Origin: an uncultured Bacteroidales bacterium | Lineage (GTDB): Bacteria; Bacteroidota; Bacteroidia; Bacteroidales; UBA3663 | NCBI GenBank assembly: GCA_902779265.1 | Contig: CACZAY010000021.1 | Span: 1-36,136, forward strand | Direction: 5' to 3' | Length of the DNA: 36,136 bases | Shown: positions 30,735 through 36,136 of the stretch, piece by piece | Layout: every line of letters begins with the position of its first letter | Position numbering within the stretch: the stretch's first letter is position 1 | The notes under the pieces: generated by a model | The model's database searches: none | Told to the model about the DNA's origin: nothing | Seen by the model: only the letters and a program-made list of their open reading frames with translations | Position numbers and translations under genes: made by a program

Positions 30735-32173
30735 TATTTTTCAATCTTATTACGGTGCTGATAATCATGGTAGTAACCTACCTCGACATTCTCAAGGACG
30801 GCGATGGCATCGTCGGTCAGCGAGGCGAGCGAGAAGTATTTCGTCAACAGGTAGCTGGCCACGCCGTATTGGTCAAGACCCATCAGTCGGGCGGAGAGAC
30901 TGGGCGCGATTTCGCCTGGGATGCCGGCCTGATGGAGTCCGACGACGCCCTGCTCCTTCTCGCCGACGCGCACGAGGATGATGTCGGTCGTGCCCACACC
31001 GCGATTGGTGAGGTATTGGCCCTTGACCTCGACTTTGTCCGATGGGATGATCGGCACACCACGCCAGGTGATGACCTTCGTGCCGAAGAGGTCGATGGCT
31101 ACCGGCGGCACACCGCGCCAGGTGCACTCACGCTCGAAGGCGGCAATGGCACGCGGATTGGCGATAAAGAAGGCCGGCTCTTTCCACACGAGCGAGAGGA
31201 GCTCGTCGAGGTCGTCGGGCGTAGGGGTGCCGTAACGCGCGCTGATCTTGTAGCCCGGAGCGGCCTGGGCCAGGAGGCCGAACGTCTTGTTGTTGATGAG
31301 CTCCCACTCCTGACGCTCCTTGATGCTCTCGATGGAGAGGCGCAGCTGCTGTTCCAGCTGGTTGAAGGGGGCGTTGTAGAGGTCGCTGACGCGGGTGTGG
31401 ACGCGGACGACGGTCTGTAGCGTGTTGAGCGAATATTCGGTGGGATTCTCCTCGTAGTCGATGTAGGTCTCGGGGATGACGTTGTCCTCCTCATGGCCGC
31501 TCACGAGGTCGATGTGCTTCTCGCCGTGTTCGTTGACGGTGGCCTTGAGGCGCAGCTGACGGTCAACGGCGTTGTTGAACTGCTCGCGAAAGTTCGGAAT
31601 CTCTTCGATAAGCGATTCGAGCACGGGCGTCTGCAACGCGAGGAAAACGGAGTCGGTCACGGCGCGGACGCTGACGGTCGAATCGGCCGCACTCAAAAGG
31701 TCGGCCTCACCGAAATACTCGCCATCGCCCAGGAGCGCGATGCGCAGTTCCTCGCCGTGGGTACCGGTGCTGATGACCTCGGCCTGACCGCTGGCGACGA
31801 TGAAGAACTTCTGCTTGTCCTTGCCCTGGGTAACGAGGTTCTTGCCGCGCTGCACCTCGACGGGGACGAAGTTGCGGGCCAGGCGCGAGACGATTTCCTG
31901 GTCGATGTTCTGGAAGAGCGGAATGGCGCGCAGGTTCTTGGCCGAGAAGCTTGGAACACCGTCAAAATACTGGATTTCAATACGTTCTGCCTTCTTCAGT
32001 TCGACGCGGGTGCGGTTCACGCGGTAGGTTCCGCTCTCAACCTGCGTCCATGGCAGGAGCTTGAGCAGGAGACGTGGGGTGATGCTGCCCATCTGGGGCG
32101 CGGTCTTGGTGGTATTCGCAAGTTTGCGCGCAGTCGATGTCGTAATGCTGCGCTGGATGTTGTTTTCTGACAT
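30734..32173 (-). CDS. Family 2 encapsulin shell protein with inserted cyclic-nucleotide-binding domain (2B type)
   Basis: A 479-residue protein of the length expected for 2B encapsulins, which self-assemble into HK97-fold shells around a cargo enzyme. The N-terminal arm and first shell segments (about 1-80) and the main shell part (about 205-479, NTLQTVVRVHTRVSDLYNAP, then PAFFIANPRAIAAFEREC, and GLDQYGVASYLLTKYFSLAS) flank an inserted cNMP-type roll at about 82-190 (AIPLFQNIDQEIVSRLAR; FIVASGQAEVI; GEYFGEADLL). In the phosphate-binding cassette the usual arginine after FGExxLL is replaced: the line reads FGEADLLSAADSTVSV. A classical cAMP site is therefore doubtful. The desulfurase encoded next is the evident cargo. 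The gene is preceded by a 214-bp spacer with an inverted-repeat array. Confidence 0.92.
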   Translation of the reverse strand: MSENNIQRSITTSTARKLANTTKTAPQMGSITPRLLLKLLPWTQVESGTYRVNRTRVELKKAERIEIQYFDGVPSFSAKNLRAIPLFQNIDQEIVSRLARNFVPVEVQRGKNLVTQGKDKQKFFIVASGQAEVISTGTHGEELRIALLGDGEYFGEADLLSAADSTVSVRAVTDSVFLALQTPVLESLIEEIPNFREQFNNAVDRQLRLKATVNEHGEKHIDLVSGHEEDNVIPETYIDYEENPTEYSLNTLQTVVRVHTRVSDLYNAPFNQLEQQLRLSIESIKERQEWELINNKTFGLLAQAAPGYKISARYGTPTPDDLDELLSLVWKEPAFFIANPRAIAAFERECTWRGVPPVAIDLFGTKVITWRGVPIIPSDKVEVKGQYLTNRGVGTTDIILVRVGEKEQGVVGLHQAGIPGEIAPSLSARLMGLDQYGVASYLLTKYFSLASLTDDAIAVLENVEVGYYHDYQHRNKIEK

Positions 32174-32208
32174 TTTCGTAAATTTTTTAAGGGATTAATA
32201 ATTTTTAT

Positions 32209-32356
32209 TCAAGTTTTGAAAGGTAGTAAAAGGGGAGTAAAAAGGGAGTAAAAGAGACGTTTGATGTGTTTGACGAGAGTTTTTTGAGGGCTTTTGTGTT
32301 GTCCCTTTTACTCCCCTTTTACTCCTTTTTTAGCCCTTCGCAGCTTTCAACTTGAG
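32209..32356. repeat. Inverted-repeat array built from AGTAAAAGGG units
   Basis: Upstream of the encapsulin gene, three 10-11-bp units (AGTAAAAGGGG 32225-32235, AGTAAAAAGGG 32236-32246, AGTAAAAGAG 32247-32256) face two to three inverted units (CCCTTTTACT 32303-32312, CCCCTTTTACT 32313-32323, CCTTTTTT from 32324). Outer segments CAAGTTTTGAAAG (from 32210) and CTTTCAACTTG (from 32344) also pair, so the element can fold into one long imperfect hairpin. A weak -7-like TACCTTTC (minus strand, 32225 to 32218) lies in the left arm. It could terminate the upstream unit, regulate the shell gene or be a small inserted element. Confidence 0.65.
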
Positions 32357-32387
32357 TATGCGAAAGTTGAGTTTTTGGCCAATGGCG

Positions 32388-32786
32388 TTATCGCAACGGA
32401 ATCTTCTCCGTCACCTCGCCGTCCTTCACGCGGAATGCGTTCAGCACGGGCTTCTCATCGGCCAAAGACAGAATGAAATAGAGGATATTCGGGTCGAGGG
32501 CGAGGCGCTTGTCCTCTTCCGACGGACGCGAGGGCGAGGCCGGATGGCTGTGCCAGTTGCCGACGACGGTGAGGCCGTTCCTGCGCGCATATTTGATGGC
32601 GGCGAACTGCTCCTTCGGGTCGAAGCTGAAATGCTCGGCCGAGTGGTCGATGTTCGTCATCGGGAAATGCTCCGTGACGGTTTCGCCATCGGGGCCCAGG
32701 AGATAACCGCACGACTCAAGGGGAGCATCGGCCAAAGCCTGAGAAAGAATAGCCTGATAGACTGATTCAGAGATTGTTACGCTCAT
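32388..32786 (-). CDS. JAMM/MPN+ metalloprotease (Mec/HcyD-like)
   Basis: A 132-residue single-domain zinc protease. The JAMM motif is complete: Glu24 (PLESCGYLLG) and HSHPASPSRPSEED, giving His79, His81, Ser89 and Asp92. Small bacterial members in sulfur clusters act on ThiS-like carriers. They trim residues after the C-terminal Gly-Gly to expose it, or release cysteine or homocysteine from the carrier after sulfur transfer (Mec+ with CysO, HcyD with HcyS, QbsD with QbsE). Here the cluster also encodes a carrier with residues beyond its Gly-Gly, a ThiF-like activator and PLP sulfhydrylases, so this role is the best inference. It follows the TusA-like gene by 6 bp. Confidence 0.92.
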   Translation of the reverse strand: MSVTISESVYQAILSQALADAPLESCGYLLGPDGETVTEHFPMTNIDHSAEHFSFDPKEQFAAIKYARRNGLTVVGNWHSHPASPSRPSEEDKRLALDPNILYFILSLADEKPVLNAFRVKDGEVTEKIPLR

Positions 32787-32792
32787 AGCCGG

Positions 32793-33017
32793 TCATTTCT
32801 GGATGGTTACCTTGTGGACGTTTCCCTCGACGTGCTCCACGCTGATGACGTTGTAGCCCTGTTCGCGTGCACTGCGGGGCACGTTTTCGAGCGGTTCGCC
32901 CTCGACGAGGAGCACTTCCAGCGTGTCTCCGGCTGCAATCTGGGCCAACTTGAGCTTGGTCTTGACGAAGGTCATCGGGCAATGCTCTTTGGTGATATCA
33001 AGAATATGTGTTGCCAT
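32793..33017 (-). CDS. TusA/SirA-like sulfur carrier
   Basis: A 74-residue protein starting at the ATG at 33017 (MATHILDITKEHCPMTFVKT); an ATG four codons upstream is less typical of the family. It has the two-layer TusA fold pattern with the sulfur-accepting cysteine in HCPMTFVKTKLKL. The classical TusA motif is CPxP; here the second proline is replaced by threonine. TusA proteins take persulfide from a cysteine desulfurase, which here could be the encapsulated enzyme. Position between the JAMM and DsrE-like genes fits a sulfur relay. Confidence 0.88.
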   Translation of the reverse strand: MATHILDITKEHCPMTFVKTKLKLAQIAAGDTLEVLLVEGEPLENVPRSAREQGYNVISVEHVEGNVHKVTIQK

Positions 33018-33046
33018 AATGATTTGCAATTTAATGGGTTACGGGT

Positions 33047-33526
33047 TCAGATGAAAAGCGTCCGGCCGCCGTCGCTGATCTGCAGGAACGTGGCCACGCC
33101 GAGCACGTCCTTCACCTCGTGGATGAAGTCCTTCTTCTCCAGCCCGAGGATGTGCATCGCCATCTCACAGGCATAGAGGTTGACACCCAATGCATTGGCC
33201 GCATCCACCAGCTCTTCAAGCGTCGCGACGTTCTTCTTGCGCATCAGCGAGCGGAAGATTTTAGGGCCAATGCCACAGAAGTTGAAGCGGCTGTTGGGCG
33301 CGACGCTCAGGCCGCCCATCATGAATCCGAACAGCTTCGTCAGCCAGTTGCCGCCCGTGAAGCTGCGGCCGCGCTTCTGCTTGATGGCGTCGAGGCCCCA
33401 GAAGGTGAAGAAGATGTTCACTTCATATCCCACCGCAGCCGCACCCGTGGCGAGCGTGAAGACGGCGGTCAGTTTGTCGAAGTCGCCCGAAAAGGCGATG
33501 AGCGAAAGTTTCTTTTGTTCTGCCAT
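33047..33526 (-). CDS. DsrE/DsrF-like sulfur-transfer protein
   Basis: A 159-residue protein of the DsrE/DsrE2 group. Features are the Rossmann-like start (KLSLIAFSGDFDKLTAVFTL), the VNIFFTFWGLDAIKQKRG segment, and a conserved cysteine in NLYACEMAMHILGLEK that would carry the persulfide. A hydrophobic middle (NWLTKLFGFMMGGLSVAP) suggests oligomer or membrane contact. Such proteins exchange sulfur with TusA. It is 29 bp upstream of the TusA-like gene in the same direction. Confidence 0.9.
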   Translation of the reverse strand: MAEQKKLSLIAFSGDFDKLTAVFTLATGAAAVGYEVNIFFTFWGLDAIKQKRGRSFTGGNWLTKLFGFMMGGLSVAPNSRFNFCGIGPKIFRSLMRKKNVATLEELVDAANALGVNLYACEMAMHILGLEKKDFIHEVKDVLGVATFLQISDGGRTLFI

Positions 33527-33568
33527 GACTCTTTGGAAATTAGAGGTTTGGAATCTGGGAAAATGAAC

Positions 33569-34375
33569 TCACTTGTGCAGGTCGCAGACGGCCTGCTCGT
33601 AGTCGATGAGCTGCGTCACCGTCGGGTTCGCGCCACACAGGGGGCACTTGTCCGTCTTCTTGACGTTGATCTTGCGGAAGTCCATCGTCTTGGCGTTGAA
33701 GGTCAGCAGCTTGTTGGTCAAGAGCTCGCCCACGCCGGTCAGGTATTTCAGCGTCTCGGCCGCCTGGATAGTGCCCAACATACCGGCGATGGCGCCCAAT
33801 ACGCCCGCCTGGCTGCACGTCGGGACGGCTCCGGCCGGTGGCGGCGTATTGAACATACAGCGGTAGCAGGCCGAGCCCGGAACGTGCGTAAACGTCTGGC
33901 CCTCGAAGCGCAGGATGCCGCCGTGGCTAAACGGTTTGCCCGCCATGACGCAGGCGTCGTTGATGAGGAACTTGACGGGGAAGTTGTCGGTCCCATCGAC
34001 CACGAAATCGTATTCCTTGATGATGTCCAATGCATTGGCCGCCTCCAGAAACTCGCGGTGCAGGTTCACCTTGACGTGCGGGTTGATGGCGTTGATGGTC
34101 TCGCGCGCCGACTCGACCTTCCAGCGGCCCACGTCGGGTGTCGTGTGGATAATCTGCCGTTGCAGGTTGCTCAGATCGACCACATCGCCGTCCACGATGC
34201 CGATGGTGCCCACGCCCGCAGCCGCCAGATACATGGCCACAGGTGCGCCCAGGCCGCCGGCGCCGACGACGAGCACCTTGCCCTCGCGGATTTTCTCCTG
34301 CCCCTCGACGCCCACGTCCTGCAACAGGATGTGGCGCGAATAGCGGTTCAATTCTTCTTCAGTGAAATCAAACAT
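33569..34375 (-). CDS. ThiF/MoeB/HesA-family sulfur-carrier adenylyltransferase
   Basis: A 268-residue E1-like enzyme from the ATG at 34375 (MFDFTEEELNRYSRHILLQD); an upstream TTG would add 11 unlikely residues. It has the ATP-binding GAGGLG (38-43), the RQIIHTTPDVGRWK segment, two zinc-type CxxC pairs (CYRC and CPLC), and the conserved cysteine in VPTCSQAGVLGAIAG. It adenylates the C-terminal glycine of a ThiS/MoaD-like carrier so that sulfur can be added as a thiocarboxylate. No rhodanese domain is fused, so sulfur must come from a partner, for example the TusA/DsrE-like proteins. The carrier gene is next to it, 68 bp upstream. Confidence 0.93.
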   Translation of the reverse strand: MFDFTEEELNRYSRHILLQDVGVEGQEKIREGKVLVVGAGGLGAPVAMYLAAAGVGTIGIVDGDVVDLSNLQRQIIHTTPDVGRWKVESARETINAINPHVKVNLHREFLEAANALDIIKEYDFVVDGTDNFPVKFLINDACVMAGKPFSHGGILRFEGQTFTHVPGSACYRCMFNTPPPAGAVPTCSQAGVLGAIAGMLGTIQAAETLKYLTGVGELLTNKLLTFNAKTMDFRKINVKKTDKCPLCGANPTVTQLIDYEQAVCDLHK

Positions 34376-34401
34376 GGTTCCTTGTCTTTTATTTGGTTTT
34401 A

Positions 34402-34421
34402 TGGCCAATGTCCATCGGCCA
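34402..34421. repeat. Inverted pair of the octamer between the carrier and activator genes
   Basis: On the minus strand this is TGGCCGATGGACATTGGCCA, identical to 5415-5434. It lies in the 68-bp spacer after the ThiS-like gene and before the ThiF-like gene. Confidence 0.6.
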
Positions 34422-34443
34422 AAAATCTGATATTTAGTATTTT

Positions 34444-34668
34444 TTATTTCTGAAAGTGGAAAGCACCTCCGCCCATGAAATAGAGGAAGTCGATTTCGTC
34501 GCCGTCGTTCAGCTGGAAGGTCGCAAACTCCTCACGGTCAACAAATTCCTCATTTACCTGCACACTCACCATCTCGGGCTGTGCGACGTTGTTCTCACGG
34601 ATGACATCGGCCACAGTCACAGGCAGCTGTACCTCCTGGGCCTCACCATTTACAATTAACTTTGCCAT
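34444..34668 (-). CDS. ThiS/HcyS-like sulfur carrier with C-terminal extension
   Basis: A 74-residue ubiquitin-fold protein from the ATG at 34668 (MAKLIVNGEAQEVQLPVTVA). ThiS features include the hydrophobic strand pattern, VIRENNVAQPEMVSVQVNEE, and LNDGDEIDFLYFMGGG near the end. Carriers of this type normally stop at Gly-Gly, where the thiocarboxylate forms. Here six residues (AFHFQK) follow Gly-Gly-Gly, so the protein should be inactive until trimmed. The JAMM protease of the same cluster is the obvious candidate, by analogy with HcyS/HcyD and QbsE/QbsD. Neighbours supply the activator (ThiF-like) and acceptor enzymes (CysK and the Cys/Met PLP enzyme). A thiamine role is less likely, since no thiamine genes are nearby. 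Confidence 0.88.
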   Translation of the reverse strand: MAKLIVNGEAQEVQLPVTVADVIRENNVAQPEMVSVQVNEEFVDREEFATFQLNDGDEIDFLYFMGGGAFHFQK

Positions 34669-34740
34669 AAATCTGATAGTTTGATAAGATGAATATTCAA
34701 TGTTGTTCTTTATTGAGTTGTTCTTTTCGGCCAATGCCCC

Positions 34741-35673
34741 TCAGTCGGCGAAGAGCGACGTGCTCAAGTAGCGCTCGCCCGTGTCAGGCAGCAGGACGAC
34801 GATAGTCTTGCCCGCATTCTCCGGCCGCTTGGCAATCTCCAGCGCGGCATAGGCCGCAGCGCCGCTCGATATGCCGACCAGCAGGCCCTCATTGGCCGCC
34901 AACCTCCGGCTCGTTGCAAACGCGTCCTCATTCTTCACGCGGAAAATCTCGTCATAGACCTTCGTATTCAGCACCTGCGGGACGAACCCTGCGCCGATGC
35001 CCTGCAGCTTGTGCGGACCGGCCTTGCCGCCCGACAGCACCGGCGAATCAATCGGCTCGACAGCCACGACCTTGGCCTGCGGATTGCGCTGCTTCAGGAC
35101 CTCGCCCACACCCGTGATGGTGCCGCCCGTGCCCACACCGGCCACGAAGATATCGACCACGCCATCCGTATCGGCCAGAATCTCCTGGGCCGTCGTCCGG
35201 CGGTGGATTTCGGGATTGGCCGCATTGGCAAACTGCTGCGGGATGAAGCCGTTGTGCTCCTTGGCCAATTCCTGCGCCTTGCGGATGGCACCCGGCATTC
35301 CCTCGTAGGCCGGCGTCAGCACCAGCTCGGCACCCAGGCTGCGCAACAGCGTGCGGCGCTCTATGCTCATGCTGTCCGGCATGGTCAAGATCAGGCGGTA
35401 GCCGCGGCGGGCAGCCACGAGGGCGAGTCCGACGCCCGTATTGCCGCTGGTAGGTTCGATGATGACGGTATTTCGGCCGATGAGCCCCAGTCGTTCGGCC
35501 TTGTCAATGAGAGCCAGACCCACACGGTCCTTCACGCTGCGGCCGGGGTTGAGATACTCCAGCTTGGCCAAAACGCGCGCCGTGAGTTTCAGGTCCTTTT
35601 CTGTCTTCGAGAGCTCCAGCAGCGGGGTGTTGCCGATGAGCTCCAGCAAGCTCTTTGCGATTCTTGTTGCCAT
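34741..35673 (-). CDS. cysK: Cysteine synthase (O-acetylserine sulfhydrylase)
   Basis: A 310-residue PLP enzyme that makes cysteine from O-acetylserine and a sulfur donor. Signatures are the PLP lysine in [13 protein letters not shown] (Lys48), the [10 protein letters not shown] loop, the phosphate-binding [12 protein letters not shown] and the C-terminal [13 protein letters not shown]. The usual motif is NPAGSVKDR; here it is NPGRSVKDR. It is 72 bp upstream of the carrier gene. CysM-type relatives use protein thiocarboxylates; whether this one uses sulfide, the carrier or both cannot be told from sequence. Confidence 0.95.
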   Translation of the reverse strand: MATRIAKSLLELIGNTPLLELSKTEKDLKLTARVLAKLEYLNPGRSVKDRVGLALIDKAERLGLIGRNTVIIEPTSGNTGVGLALVAARRGYRLILTMPDSMSIERRTLLRSLGAELVLTPAYEGMPGAIRKAQELAKEHNGFIPQQFANAANPEIHRRTTAQEILADTDGVVDIFVAGVGTGGTITGVGEVLKQRNPQAKVVAVEPIDSPVLSGGKAGPHKLQGIGAGFVPQVLNTKVYDEIFRVKNEDAFATSRRLAANEGLLVGISSGAAAYAALEIAKRPENAGKTIVVLLPDTGERYLSTSLFAD

Positions 35674-35725
35674 TGTGATAGTAAAATTTAATGATTAGAT
35701 GAAGTTCAAGAGTTGTCTGTCTGGG

Positions 35726-36136
35726 TCATTCCGCCCGCACGGCCTGCACGATGTCCGCCAGGATGTCGTCCACATCTTCCAGACCCACCGAGATGCGTAT
35801 CGTCGTGTCGAGCACGTCCATCTCACGCTTCTGCGAGCCGCTGAACGGGCCGAAGATCGTGCTGTACGGGTGGATGGCCAATGTCTTGTTGTCAAACAGG
35901 TTGGTCGCACGGCGCACCAGCTGCAGGTGGTCGATGAACCGGAAACAGGCCTGCTTGTCGGCCAGGTCGATGGTCAGCATCGCGCCCGCCGTCTCGCCGA
36001 ACTGCCGCCGCGCCAGCTCGTGGAACGGATTGTCGGCCAATCCCACATAGGTCACACGCCGGATTTCGGGCACCTCCTTCAGCTTTTTGGCCAATGCCTT
36101 CACCCGCTCCTGCATCTCCTGCCCGATCTCAGGCGA
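35726..36136 (-). CDS. Cys/Met-metabolism PLP enzyme (MetY or cystathionine gamma-synthase type), C-terminal part
   Basis: The window edge cuts the gene; 136 codons are visible, reading SPEIGQEMQERVKALAKKL at the edge. The C-terminal domain of the trans-sulfuration family is clear: LVRRATNLFDNKTLAIHPYS, then IFGPFSGSQKREM and the terminal LDTTIRISVGLEDVDDILAD. The PLP lysine lies outside the window. Such enzymes make homocysteine or cystathionine from activated homoserine. In the HcyS pathway the acceptor is an O-acetylhomoserine sulfhydrylase (MetY), which fits this position, but subfamily cannot be decided from the tail. Confidence 0.85.
   Translation of the reverse strand, partial: SPEIGQEMQERVKALAKKLKEVPEIRRVTYVGLADNPFHELARRQFGETAGAMLTIDLADKQACFRFIDHLQLVRRATNLFDNKTLAIHPYSTIFGPFSGSQKREMDVLDTTIRISVGLEDVDDILADIVQAVRAE

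Noticed and set aside
32225..32256. G-quadruplex from the GGGG/GGG runs
   Set aside because: Only two runs of three or more G are present in the left arm, so a four-tract quadruplex is not supported.
32209..32356. CRISPR array
   Set aside because: The repeat units are only 10-11 bp, tandem without spacers and in inverted halves; no cas genes are present.
34444..34668. Thiamine-pathway ThiS
   Set aside because: No thiG, thiH, thiC or thiE is nearby, and the tail beyond Gly-Gly together with the JAMM gene favours a cysteine/homocysteine carrier.

Overview
The window looks like a chromosomal segment of a GC-rich member of the Bacteroidales (Bacteroidota), probably Prevotellaceae-like; I cannot fix the genus. 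The evidence is the repeated Bacteroidota promoter form (TTTG, about 20 bp, TAnnTTTG), a SusR-like membrane AraC regulator beside secreted glycosidases, DUF4369/TlpA proteins, a FISUMP-type fused domain, Por-like C-terminal tails and the lysS-gpsA-pgi order. No rRNA, tRNA, CRISPR array or intact insertion sequence was seen.

Layout. (1) 1-5400, minus strand: two exported TlpA-type redox proteins and a BlaI/BlaR1-like pair; the sensor is fused to DUF4369-like and FISUMP-like domains, and two TACTA-N6-TAGTA operators lie upstream of blaI. (2) 5614-6465: a secreted Sel1-repeat protein with its own promoter, ending at a strong shared terminator. (3) 6562-16671, minus strand: a carbohydrate locus with two tandem GH31 enzymes, a SusR-like membrane regulator and a GH43 enzyme, but no susC/susD. 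(4) 16813-28540, plus strand: housekeeping and accessory genes: radA, a cysteine-desulfidase-family protein, a Crp/Fnr-like regulator, lysS, a gpsA that lacks its nucleotide-binding loop, a small membrane protein, pgi, a secreted alpha/beta hydrolase, a HAD phosphatase and a 7-TM protein with an AraC-like tail. (5) 28541-29129: a gene-poor stretch with an orphan promoter and two hairpins. (6) 29130-36136, minus strand: a sulfur cluster.

The sulfur cluster is the most notable system. In transcription order it encodes a Cys/Met-metabolism PLP enzyme (cut by the window edge), CysK, a ThiS-like sulfur carrier with a C-terminal extension, a ThiF/MoeB-like activating enzyme, a DsrE-like protein, a TusA-like protein, a JAMM metalloprotease, a family 2 (2B-type) encapsulin shell protein with an inserted cyclic-nucleotide-binding domain, and a SufS-type cysteine desulfurase with a roughly 130-residue low-complexity N-terminal extension typical of encapsulin cargo. 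It combines a compartmentalised desulfurase with the parts of a protein-thiocarboxylate route like HcyS/HcyD/HcyF/MetY of Wolinella. The link between the two halves is inferred from gene order.

Overlaid on everything is a highly iterated octamer, GGCCRATG (reverse complement CATYGGCC). I count roughly 100-115 copies by eye, where base composition predicts about three. It occurs in genes on both strands and in intergenic inverted pairs, and it is nearly absent from lysS. It resembles HIP1-like or DNA-uptake-like repeats, and I do not recognise it as a described element.
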